64,000 nucleotides of DNA, from the NCBI GenBank assembly GCA_014649155.1, contig BMSM01000001.1:620001-684000 (forward strand). The letters are read 5' to 3'. The notes under the pieces were generated by a model. That model was not told the DNA's origin. It was given only the letters and a program-made list of their open reading frames with translations, and ran no database searches. Position 1 is the stretch's first letter, and each line of letters opens with the position of its first letter. The translations under genes were made by a program, and so were the position numbers. Shown piece after piece: positions 34,636 to 42,237 of the stretch. This stretch comes from Streptomyces griseoviridis. GTDB lineage: Bacteria > Actinomycetota > Actinomycetes > Streptomycetales > Streptomycetaceae.

Positions 34636-35979
34636 ATGGCGGAGACACACGGCGGGGGGCCGGGCGACGGCGCCGCTGAGGTGCTCGACCGTCCGCTGCC
34701 CGACGGGGTGCGGCGCAGGGTCGTGCAGATCGCCGCGGACGGCTTCGGCGGCCTGACCCTCGCGGAACTCCCCGCGCAGCTGCGGCAGTACGCCCGGTTC
34801 ACACCGAGCCGCCGGGCCAAGTTCGCGGGCAACGCGATGGCCGCGGCGCTGGAGACGGACGCGCTGTTCCGCCAGCGCATCGGCGAGAAGCTCAGGGAGA
34901 CCCAGGCCGAACTGGCCGAGGCCCTGGAATCCGGGTCCCCGCCCCCGGCCGCGGACCCGCTCGACGTGGCGGCCGCCGCCTACGTGCTGCGTCCGGCCGG
35001 CTGGGTGAAGCTGGTGGCCGCCGCCGGCGAGGAGGCCCAGCGGGCCGACGCCGAGCGCGCCGACGAGGAGACCCGCGCCGAGCTGGACCGGCTCCGCGCG
35101 GAACTGGAGCGCGCCCGGGGGCACGGCCGCGAGGAGACCGAGCGGCTGCGCGGCGAGCTGGACGCCGCCCGGAAGGAGGCGGAGTCGCTCCACCGCAAGC
35201 TGCGCGGCGCGCTGAGCGACGTCAAGCGCGGCGAGGCAGCGGTGCGCAAGATGCGCGCCGAGCTGGACGCCGTACGGGCCGAGGGGCAGACCCGGGTGTC
35301 CGCCGCCGAGAGCGAGACGCGGCGGCTCAAGGCCCGGCTCGGGGAGGCCGAGGCCGCGCTGGAGGCCACCCGCAAGGCCGCCCGCGAGGGCCGCAGTGTC
35401 GAGGACATGCGGGTACGGCTGCTGCTCGACACCCTGCTGGAAGCGGCGCAGGGGCTGCGCCGGGAACTGGCGCTGCCGCCGGTCTCCGTGCGCCCCGCCG
35501 AGACCGTGGACGCCGTGGAGCCCGGCCGGATGACCCCGAAGGACATCGCCGCCCGCGCGCTGTCCGAGCACGACCCGGCCGTCCTCGACCAGTTGCTCGC
35601 GCTGCCCCAGGCCCATCTGGTCGTCGACGGCTACAACGTCACCAAGACCGGCTATCCGCAGATGCCCCTGGAGAAGCAGCGGCTGCGGCTGCTCGGCCAG
35701 CTCTCCCAGCTCGCCGCGCAGACCGGCGCCGAGGTGACCTGCGTCTTCGACGGGGCCGAGCTGGTCGCGCCGGTGCTGCTCGCGCCGCCGCGCGGGGTCC
35801 GGGTGCTGTTCTCGAAGCCGGGGGTCACCGCCGACGAGCTGATCCGCCAGCTGGTGCGGGCCGAACCGCCGGGCCGGCCGGTCATCGTCGCCTCCACCGA
35901 CCGCGAGGTCGCCGACGGGGTGGCCCGCGCGGGGGCCCGCCCGGTCGCCTCGGCGATGCTGCTGAAGCGGCTCGCCTGA
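34636..35979 (+). CDS. NYN-domain (PIN-like) RNA-binding/nuclease protein with coiled coil
   Basis: 447 residues. The N-terminal region (1-105) is a conserved helical domain, followed by a long Glu/Arg-rich coiled coil (about 135-260). The C-terminal NYN/YacP domain starts at HLVVDGYNVTKTGYP (about 333), with further acidic active-site residues in TCVFDGAEL and VIVASTDREVADGV. The metal-binding Asp pattern suggests RNase activity, like Rae1/YacP. Start ATG 34636 follows GGGGTGACGG. It is downstream of a zinc-ribbon gene and ahead of the NlpC/P60 pair. Confidence 0.9.
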   Translation: MAETHGGGPGDGAAEVLDRPLPDGVRRRVVQIAADGFGGLTLAELPAQLRQYARFTPSRRAKFAGNAMAAALETDALFRQRIGEKLRETQAELAEALESGSPPPAADPLDVAAAAYVLRPAGWVKLVAAAGEEAQRADAERADEETRAELDRLRAELERARGHGREETERLRGELDAARKEAESLHRKLRGALSDVKRGEAAVRKMRAELDAVRAEGQTRVSAAESETRRLKARLGEAEAALEATRKAAREGRSVEDMRVRLLLDTLLEAAQGLRRELALPPVSVRPAETVDAVEPGRMTPKDIAARALSEHDPAVLDQLLALPQAHLVVDGYNVTKTGYPQMPLEKQRLRLLGQLSQLAAQTGAEVTCVFDGAELVAPVLLAPPRGVRVLFSKPGVTADELIRQLVRAEPPGRPVIVASTDREVADGVARAGARPVASAMLLKRLA

Positions 35980-36049
35980 CCCGTGGCCTGACACAGGGTC
36001 AACCAGGCGTCACCACCGGTGAGTCCGAGGTAAAAGATGCGGTCGGTGA

Positions 36050-36064
36050 CCGGGTTTTTCCCGG
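36050..36064. other. Short hairpin upstream of NlpC/P60 gene
   Basis: CCGGG-TTTTT-CCCGG, five pairs with an all-T loop, in the 175-nt gap between the NYN gene and the first NlpC/P60 gene. Possibly a weak terminator of the NYN gene or part of the leader. Confidence 0.3.
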
Positions 36065-36077
36065 GAAGGATTTGAAC

Positions 36078-36130
36078 TGATCACGGATGGGTCACTAGGG
36101 TCTCGCTTCGAACCCTAGAACGGGTGATCA
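36078..36130 (+). promoter_or_regulatory. Nested dyads in the NlpC/P60 leader
   Basis: Outer arms TGATCAC (36078-36084) and GTGATCA (36124-36130) enclose inner arms CTAGGGT (36095-36101) and ACCCTAG (36112-36118), all perfect. In RNA this gives a two-tier hairpin 24 nt before the start. TGATCA also occurs twice as a DNA palindrome. Confidence 0.5.
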
Positions 36131-36154
36131 CTCACACGAAGGAGTTCGCCTCCC

Positions 36155-37195
36155 GTGGCGTCCCACCGTCGACCCAAGCAGCCCAGCCGCGCGCGCGTCA
36201 CCGTGCTCACCACCGCAGCCGCCGCCGCTGTCGTGCTCAGCTCCCAGGCCGCCAACGCCGCTCCCAGCGAGAAGCAGAGCAAGGACGAGGTCAAGGCCAA
36301 GGTCGACAAGCTCTACGAAGAGGCCGAGCAGGCCACCGAGAAGTACAACGGGGCCAAGGAGAAGCAGGAGAAGCTCCAGAAGGAGATCTCCACCCTCCAG
36401 GACAACGTCGCCCGCGGCCAGGAGGAGCTGAACGAGCTGCGCGACGGCCTCGGCACGATGGCCAGCGCCCAGTACCGCACCGGCGGCATCGACCCCTCGG
36501 TGCAGCTGTTCCTCTCCGCGGACCCGGACGACTACCTCGACAAGGCGTCCACGCTGGACCAGTTGAGCGCCCAGCAGGTCGACGCGCTCAAGGAGATCCA
36601 GGAGAAGCAGCGCGACCTCGCCCAGCAGCGCGAGGAGGCCGCCGAGAAGCTCAAGGACCTCTCCGCCACCCGCACCGAGCTGGGCAGGAAGAAGCAGGAA
36701 GTCCAGAGCAAGCTCTCCTCGGCGCAGAAGCTGCTCAACAGCCTCACCGCCGCCGAGAAGGCCGCCCTGGCGCAGGAGGAGCAGCGCGCCACCCGCAGCA
36801 GCGAGCGCGAGGCCCTCTCCGGCTCCACGGCCTCCGCCTCCGGCCGCGCCGGCGCCGCCTTCGCCGCCGCCCAGCGGATGATCGGCACCCCGTACGTCTA
36901 CGGTGCCACCGGCCCCTCCAGCTTCGACTGCTCCGGCCTGACCTCCTGGGCCTACGCCCAGGCCGACGTCTCCATACCGCGGACCTCCGAGGCCCAGTCA
37001 CAGATCGGCACCCGCATCACCAGCGTCAGCCAGCTCCAGGTCGGCGACCTCGTCTTCTTCTTCAACGACCTGCACCACGTCGGCCTCTACGCCGGCAACG
37101 GCCAGGTCCTGCACGCCCCGCGCACCGGCACCGTCGTGCGGTACGAGTCGATGAGCACCATCGGCGGTCCCTTCATGTGGGGCGTCCGGGTCTGA
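36155..37195 (+). CDS. Secreted NlpC/P60 peptidoglycan endopeptidase 1 (RipA-like)
   Basis: 346 residues. A signal peptide (about 1-38, cleaved after NAA) precedes a coiled-coil domain (about 45-205) and a C-terminal NlpC/P60 domain. Catalytic Cys is in SFDCSGLTSWAY and His in DLHHVGLYAGNG, with the third polar residue in VLHAPRTG. It cleaves peptide stems of peptidoglycan; the coiled coil probably holds it inactive until engaged. GTG 36155 lies 10 nt after GAAGGAG. The next gene is a paralogue with the same plan. A structured leader lies upstream. Confidence 0.95.
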   Translation: MASHRRPKQPSRARVTVLTTAAAAAVVLSSQAANAAPSEKQSKDEVKAKVDKLYEEAEQATEKYNGAKEKQEKLQKEISTLQDNVARGQEELNELRDGLGTMASAQYRTGGIDPSVQLFLSADPDDYLDKASTLDQLSAQQVDALKEIQEKQRDLAQQREEAAEKLKDLSATRTELGRKKQEVQSKLSSAQKLLNSLTAAEKAALAQEEQRATRSSEREALSGSTASASGRAGAAFAAAQRMIGTPYVYGATGPSSFDCSGLTSWAYAQADVSIPRTSEAQSQIGTRITSVSQLQVGDLVFFFNDLHHVGLYAGNGQVLHAPRTGTVVRYESMSTIGGPFMWGVRV

Positions 37196-37271
37196 CCCGT
37201 GGGACGGGTCCGCCCGTCCCGATCAACCCGACATGCCGCCCGAACGGGCGAATCACCGCACCGTGTTGTGA

Positions 37272-37315
37272 CCCGGCGCCCCGCCGCTGACCTGCGTCAG
37301 CGGCGGGGCGCCGGG
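37272..37315. terminator. 20-bp perfect hairpin between the two NlpC/P60 genes
   Basis: Arms 37272-37291 and 37296-37315 pair perfectly around the loop CTGC. No U-tract. It should separate the transcription units of the two paralogues. Confidence 0.85.
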
Positions 37316-37409
37316 CCGCGCGGACGCCGAGGTCGTTGGTGGGTGCCCCGCCGCGGGACTACTGTCTGCCGCGTTTCCCCGTCCGCCAGCGGAAGGAGTG
37401 CGGCTTCCC

Positions 37410-38423
37410 GTGGGGTCCCATCGCCGCCTTGCACCGACCGGTCTCGACCGGGGCGCCACCGCCGTCGCCGGTCTGCTGTCCGCCGCCGCCGCGGTCCTCG
37501 GCGCCGTACCGGCGTCCGCCGCGCCGCTCGACGACACCCGTGCCGCGGTGGACCGCCTGCACCGCGAGGCCGAGCAGGCGACCGAGGCCTACAACGAGGC
37601 CGACGAGCGCACCGACGCCCTGCGCCGGCGGGTCGCCGCCGTCCAGGAGAGCATCGCCCGCGGGCAGCAGCGCATCAACTCCATGCGGGACGCGCTCGGT
37701 TCGCTGGCCGGCGCCCAGTACCGCACCGGCGGACTCGACCCGTCCGTCGCGCTGCTGCTCTCCGCCGACCCGGAGGACTACCTCGACAAGGCCGCGACCC
37801 TCGACCGGATCGGCGCCCACCACGCGGGCGAACTGCGCAGGCTCCAGGGCGCCATGCGCCGGCTCGCCCAGGACCGCGCCGAGGCCGGCCGCACGCTGGA
37901 CCGGCTGAACAAGGGGCTGCGCGCCGTCTCCGCCCACAAGAAGACCGTGGAGCGCAAGCTCGCCGAGGCCCGCCGTCTGCTCAACTCCCTCCCGGACGCC
38001 GAGCGCGACGCCTACGGCCGCTCCTCCCGCTCCGGCCGCGCGGACCTCACCGGCCCGGAGCACACCGTCCCCGCCTCGGGCCGCGCCGCGTCCGCCGTCG
38101 CCGCCGCCCGGTCCGCCGTCGGCAAGCCCTACGTCTGGGGCGCCAACGGCCCCTCCGCCTTCGACTGCTCGGGCCTGACCCAGTGGTCGTACGCGCAGGC
38201 CGGGGTCGCCCTGCCGCGCACCTCGCAGGCGCAGGCCGGCGCCGGGCAGCGGGTCTCCCTCGCCCAGGCGCGCCCCGGGGACCTGGTCGCCTACCGGAAC
38301 GACGCCAGCCACATCGGGATGTACGTGGGCGACGGGCAGGTCGTCCACGCGCCCTACCCGGGGGCCCCGGTGCGCTACGACCCGGTCGGCATGATGCCGA
38401 TCTCCTCCGTCACCCGGCCCTGA
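37410..38423 (+). CDS. Secreted NlpC/P60 peptidoglycan endopeptidase 2
   Basis: 337 residues, paralogue of the preceding hydrolase: signal peptide ending in ASA (about 38), coiled coil (about 42-195) with the shared stretch GAQYRTGGLDPSV, and an NlpC/P60 domain with Cys in AFDCSGLTQWSYAQAG and His in DASHIGMYVGDG. I chose GTG 37410 because it sits 11 nt after GGAAGGAG and yields VGSHRR, matching VASHRR of the first copy; GTG 37398 overlaps the ribosome binding site. Divergence is substantial, so the duplication is old. Confidence 0.93.
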   Translation: MGSHRRLAPTGLDRGATAVAGLLSAAAAVLGAVPASAAPLDDTRAAVDRLHREAEQATEAYNEADERTDALRRRVAAVQESIARGQQRINSMRDALGSLAGAQYRTGGLDPSVALLLSADPEDYLDKAATLDRIGAHHAGELRRLQGAMRRLAQDRAEAGRTLDRLNKGLRAVSAHKKTVERKLAEARRLLNSLPDAERDAYGRSSRSGRADLTGPEHTVPASGRAASAVAAARSAVGKPYVWGANGPSAFDCSGLTQWSYAQAGVALPRTSQAQAGAGQRVSLAQARPGDLVAYRNDASHIGMYVGDGQVVHAPYPGAPVRYDPVGMMPISSVTRP

Positions 38424-38444
38424 CGGCCGCCGCCCCGCGCCCCG

Positions 38445-38450
38445 TACCCT
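38445..38450 (+). promoter_or_regulatory. Candidate -10 box (TACCCT) for a leaderless mRNA
   Basis: TACCCT ends 6 nt before GTG 38457. GGAAG lies directly against the start and is too close to serve as a ribosome binding site. Inferred. Confidence 0.35.
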
Positions 38451-38456
38451 CGGAAG

Positions 38457-39644
38457 GTGGCTGGTCGCGGGCGGGACGTACGGGATTCCTCGGTGGTGGT
38501 GCTCTGCCTGCTGCTGCTCGTCGCGCTGACCGGCTGCGGCGGCGGGACGGACACCGCCTCCCTGCGGGCCGACGTCCAGCGGGTGCTGGACCGGCGGGCG
38601 GCGGCCCTGCTCGGCCGGGACGCCGCCGCGTACGCCGCGACCGGCACCCGGACCGGCTTCGACCGGGTGGCCGAGGTTCCGCTGGCCGACTGGACCTACC
38701 GCGTCACCGGCCTGGAGCGCATCGGCTCCACGGCCACCGCCGACGTCGACCTGCGCTACCGCCTCGCCGGCTATGACGCCGGGGCCCTCCGCGCCCGCCG
38801 CACCGTCCGCCTGGCCCGCGCGGACGGCGCCTGGCGGGTCACCGCCGACCGGCCCGCGCCCAAGGCCCCCCGCCAGCCCTGGGACCAGGGCACGGTCCAG
38901 ACCGTCCGCGGCGCGCACAGCCTGGTCCTCGGCGTCGGCCGGGCGGACGCGGCGCTGCGCGCCTACGCCGGGCTCGCCGACCGCGCGGTGCCGGCCGTCG
39001 CCGCCGCCTGGGACGGCGACTGGCCCCGGCGGGTCGTGGTGATCGTGCCCCGGTCGCTCGCGGCGATGGCGGAACTGCTCGGCTCGCCCGCCTCCTCCTA
39101 CCAGGGCATCGCGGCCGTCACCACCGGCGAGACCGGCGCCGTCGCCCCCGCAGACCGGATCGTCGTCAACCCGGAGGCGTACGGGCTGCTCGGCACGGTC
39201 GGCAAGCAGGTGGTGCTCACCCACGAGACCACCCATGTCGCCACCCGTGCCCACACCGGCGCCGCCACCCCCCTCTGGCTGTCCGAGGGGTACGCCGACT
39301 GGGTCGGCTACCGCGGCACCGGGCGCGCCCCCGCCCGGATCGCGCCGGAACTGGCCCGCGCGGTGGCCGAGGGCCGGGTGCCCGACGCGCTCCCGGCCGA
39401 CGACGACTTCGGTTTCACCGGCGACGCCACCGAACTGGCGCGGGCGTACGAGGGCGGCTGGGCGGCCTGCCGGCTGATCGCCGAGGAGTGGGGCGAGGAC
39501 CGGCTCGACGCGTTCTACCGGGCCGTGGGCGCGCACGGGCGGCGGGACGGGGCGGTGGCGGACGCGATGCGCCGGGTCCTCGGGACGACGCCGGAGGACT
39601 TCACCCTGCGCTGGCAGGCCCGGCTGCGGACGGAGCTGTCCTAG
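38457..39644 (+). CDS. Lipoprotein with an HExxH zinc-peptidase motif
   Basis: 395 residues. Lipobox LTGC (Cys about 27) after a hydrophobic segment. An NTF2-like region (about 35-125, DVDLRYRLAGYDA and AWRVTADRP) precedes a gluzincin-type peptidase domain: zinc ligands in VLTHETTHVAT (about 260) and the downstream Glu in WLSEGYADWVGY. This is the peptidase MA-like pattern. Expected on the outer face of the membrane. The neighbouring NlpC/P60 genes suggest an envelope role, but substrate is unknown. It converges on the GT87 gene with a 9-nt gap. Confidence 0.88.
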   Translation: MAGRGRDVRDSSVVVLCLLLLVALTGCGGGTDTASLRADVQRVLDRRAAALLGRDAAAYAATGTRTGFDRVAEVPLADWTYRVTGLERIGSTATADVDLRYRLAGYDAGALRARRTVRLARADGAWRVTADRPAPKAPRQPWDQGTVQTVRGAHSLVLGVGRADAALRAYAGLADRAVPAVAAAWDGDWPRRVVVIVPRSLAAMAELLGSPASSYQGIAAVTTGETGAVAPADRIVVNPEAYGLLGTVGKQVVLTHETTHVATRAHTGAATPLWLSEGYADWVGYRGTGRAPARIAPELARAVAEGRVPDALPADDDFGFTGDATELARAYEGGWAACRLIAEEWGEDRLDAFYRAVGAHGRRDGAVADAMRRVLGTTPEDFTLRWQARLRTELS

Positions 39645-39653
39645 GGCCGGGGC

Positions 39654-40934
39654 TCAGGGCGGGACGGGCGTCCCGTCGGCGTGGGCCGGGGGCCGCTCGG
39701 GCAGCGGCGCGGGCGCCGGACGCGGCACCGTCTGCCGCCACAGCACCCGGGCCGCGCAGACCGCCGCCGCCACCAGCAGGCCGTTGCGCAGGAACATCAG
39801 GGTCAGGCCGAGCGCGTCGCTGGCCACCACGTGCGCGAACCACAGCGGGAACTCCAGCACCGTCACCGCGCTCGCCGCCAGCACCAGCGCGACCGGCACC
39901 CCCATCCGGCTCGCCCGGAAGCAGAGGCAGACGGCGCCGATCCCGATCAGCCACACCATGTACTGCGGGCTGATCACCCGGCTGGTCACCGTGAACAGCA
40001 GCACCGCCACGAAGGCCGCGTCCGCCGCCGTGCGCGGCTCGAACCGCGTCGCCCGCAGCCGCCACAGCAGCAGCCAGCCGAAGGCCATCCCGGTCAGCGT
40101 CAGCGCGGCCGTGCTCACCCAGTCGACGTACGGGCCGAGGAACTCCACCGAGCCGTAGTTGAGCAGGACCTGCCCCTCCCAGCCGTGGTTGCGGGCGACG
40201 TGGAAGACCAGCGCGCCCAGCGACTCCACCTCGGTGCCCCGGTCCCGCTGGAACGTCAGGAACGCGAACGCCCCCGGCATCGCCAGCGCGAACGCGCCCG
40301 CGAGGGCCACGCCGGTGACCACCGCGGCGGCCCAGGCGGAGCGCCGCCGGACGCCGAGCAGCACCAGGGCCGGCCACACCTTCAGCAGCGCGCCGAGGGC
40401 CGCGAGCGCCCCCGCCACCCGGGGGTGCCGGGCGGCGGCCACCAGCGCGGCCACGGCGACCGCGGTGACCATCAGGTCGTAGCGGGCGTACACCGTCGGG
40501 CCGAGCAGCGGGACGCCCGCCACCCACACCCAGGGGCCGCGCAGCGTGCCGCCCGTCCGCAGGCCCGCGCGCAGCAGCAGGCCCAGCACCGCCAGGTCGG
40601 CCACGCAGACCAGGACGAAGAAGGCGGTCGCGTAGTCCAGGAAGGGCAGCAGGGCGGGGGAGAGGATCGCCGTCGCGGCGGCGGGCGGGTACTGCCAGGT
40701 GACGTCGTTCAGCGGAAACGTTCCGCTGCGCAGGACGCCGTACCAGCCCCGGTAGATCACCGATACGTCGCTGGTCACGTCGGGACCGGGGAAGACCCAT
40801 ACCTTCAGGACCCACAGGAGCAGCACCAGCCGGGTCGCGCACCAGGCCACCGGAAGCCATGCCAGGGACCGCCCGGCGTTCGACGTCTCCACGAATCCCC
40901 TGCCCGCCCGCTCGCTGCCGTCCGACGATCTCAT
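39654..40934 (-). CDS. GT87-family membrane glycosyltransferase (polyprenyl-phosphate mannose type)
   Basis: 426 residues, about 10-12 membrane helices, DUF2029/GT87 (GT-C fold). The first extracytoplasmic loop carries the acidic pattern of GT-C enzymes (PGPDVTSDVSVIYRGWY). Later motifs TVYARYDLMVTAVAV, LKVWPALVLL and SRVISPQYMVWLIGI are typical of the mannosyltransferases that extend phosphatidylinositol mannosides and lipomannan in actinobacteria. The neighbouring PimB-type gene, divergent by 80 nt, supports that pathway. The exact linkage formed is not known. Confidence 0.88.
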   Translation of the reverse strand: MRSSDGSERAGRGFVETSNAGRSLAWLPVAWCATRLVLLLWVLKVWVFPGPDVTSDVSVIYRGWYGVLRSGTFPLNDVTWQYPPAAATAILSPALLPFLDYATAFFVLVCVADLAVLGLLLRAGLRTGGTLRGPWVWVAGVPLLGPTVYARYDLMVTAVAVAALVAAARHPRVAGALAALGALLKVWPALVLLGVRRRSAWAAAVVTGVALAGAFALAMPGAFAFLTFQRDRGTEVESLGALVFHVARNHGWEGQVLLNYGSVEFLGPYVDWVSTAALTLTGMAFGWLLLWRLRATRFEPRTAADAAFVAVLLFTVTSRVISPQYMVWLIGIGAVCLCFRASRMGVPVALVLAASAVTVLEFPLWFAHVVASDALGLTLMFLRNGLLVAAAVCAARVLWRQTVPRPAPAPLPERPPAHADGTPVPP

Positions 40935-41000
40935 GATGTCCCGAACTGCTGTGTGTCTGCCACACGCCCAGCCGGAGGCTGCTGTGAACGGGGGCTTCGA

Positions 41001-41006
41001 TAGGGT
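41001..41006 (+). promoter_or_regulatory. Candidate -10 box (TAGGGT) for a leaderless pimB mRNA
   Basis: TAGGGT ends 8 nt before ATG 41015, and the intervening CTCGGGCG has no Shine-Dalgarno. Inferred. Confidence 0.4.
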
Positions 41007-41014
41007 CTCGGGCG

Positions 41015-42157
41015 ATGCACAAGACCTTGATCGTGACGAACGACTTCCCGCCCCGCCCCGGCGGCATCCAGGCGTTCCTGCACAACATGGCCCTGCGCCT
41101 GGACCCCGAGCGGGTCGTCGTCTACGCCTCCACCTGGAAGCGCACCCGCGAGGGGGCCGAGGCCACCGCCGCCTTCGACGCCGAGCAGCCCTTCACCGTC
41201 GTACGGGACCGTACGACCATGCTGCTGCCGACGCCGGGGGCGACCCGGCGGGCGGTCGGGCTGCTGCGGGAGCACGGCTGCACCTCGGTGTGGTTCGGAG
41301 CGGCGGCACCGCTCGGGCTGATGGCCCCGGCCCTGCGCCGGGCGGGCGCCCGGCGGATCGTCGCCACCACCCACGGGCACGAGGCCGGCTGGGCCCAGCT
41401 CCCCGCGGCCCGGCAGCTGCTGCGCCGGATCGGGGAGGCGACGGACACGGTCACGTACCTGGGGGAGTACACGCGCTCCCGCATCGCGGACGCGCTGACC
41501 CCGCAGGCCGCCGCGCGGATGACGCAGCTGCCGCCGGGCGTCGACGAGAAGACCTTCCACCCGGGCAGCGGCGGGGACGGGGTCCGCGCCCGGCTCGGGC
41601 TGACCGACCGCCCGGTCGTCGTCTGCGTCTCCCGGCTCGTCCCGCGCAAGGGCCAGGACACCCTGATCAGGGCCATGCCCCGGGTCCTGGCCGCCGAGCC
41701 CGACGCCGTGCTGCTGATCGTCGGCGGCGGCCCCTACGAGAAGGACCTGCGCCGCCTCGCCGACGACGCGGGCGTCGCCGCGTCCGTCCGCTTCACCGGC
41801 TCCGTTCCCTGGTCCGAGCTGCCCGCCCACTACGGCGCCGGCGACGTCTTCGCGATGCCCTGCCGGACGCGCCGCGGCGGCCTCGACGTGGAGGGACTCG
41901 GCATCGTCTACCTGGAGGCGTCGGCGACGGGCCTGCCGGTGGTCGCGGGGGACTCGGGCGGCGCGCCGGACGCGGTGCTCGACGGGGAGACGGGCTGGGT
42001 CGTACGCGGTACCTCGGTCGAGGACACCGCCGACCGCCTGGTCACCCTCCTCGCCGACCCGGAGCTGCGCCGCCGGATGGGCGAGCGGGGCAGGCGGTGG
42101 GTCGAGGAGAGGTGGCGCTGGGACCTGCTGGCGGAACGGCTGAGGACGCTGCTGTAG
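41015..42157 (+). CDS. pimB: GT4 glycosyltransferase, PimB-type mannosyltransferase
   Basis: 380 residues, two Rossmann domains (GT-B fold). N-terminal LIVTNDFPPRPGGIQAF binds the acceptor; the donor side carries VSRLVPRKGQDTLIRAMP, VGGGPYEKDL and the E-x7-E motif in GLGIVYLEASATGLPVV. GDP-mannose-dependent transfer of the second mannose to PIM1 is the known role of the mycobacterial homologue PimB (Rv2188c), which also neighbours fadD15. HLP-type TTHGHEAGWAQLP is conserved. Function in this organism is inferred from homology and context. Confidence 0.9.
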   Translation: MHKTLIVTNDFPPRPGGIQAFLHNMALRLDPERVVVYASTWKRTREGAEATAAFDAEQPFTVVRDRTTMLLPTPGATRRAVGLLREHGCTSVWFGAAAPLGLMAPALRRAGARRIVATTHGHEAGWAQLPAARQLLRRIGEATDTVTYLGEYTRSRIADALTPQAAARMTQLPPGVDEKTFHPGSGGDGVRARLGLTDRPVVVCVSRLVPRKGQDTLIRAMPRVLAAEPDAVLLIVGGGPYEKDLRRLADDAGVAASVRFTGSVPWSELPAHYGAGDVFAMPCRTRRGGLDVEGLGIVYLEASATGLPVVAGDSGGAPDAVLDGETGWVVRGTSVEDTADRLVTLLADPELRRRMGERGRRWVEERWRWDLLAERLRTLL

Positions 42158-42237
42158 GGCGACGGCCCGGGGGGCGAGGGCAACCGCGCGGCCGGCCGCG
42201 CCCGGCGGAGGGCCGTGCACCGGCCGCACCCCGCGCC

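Noticed and set aside
36124..36135. CRP-type site GTG-N6-CAC upstream of NlpC/P60
   Set aside because: The spacing and flanks do not fit the Streptomyces Crp pattern well, and the dyad explains the bases better.
35980..36154. c-di-AMP (ydaO) riboswitch before the first NlpC/P60 gene
   Set aside because: Expected because such switches precede cell-wall hydrolase genes in Streptomyces, but the conserved GGGGACC and GGGTGAATC-type boxes are absent.
42158..42237. GCGCGGCCGGCCGCGC palindrome between pimB and fadD as a terminator
   Set aside because: Perfect but without a loop, and such GC palindromes arise easily in this composition.
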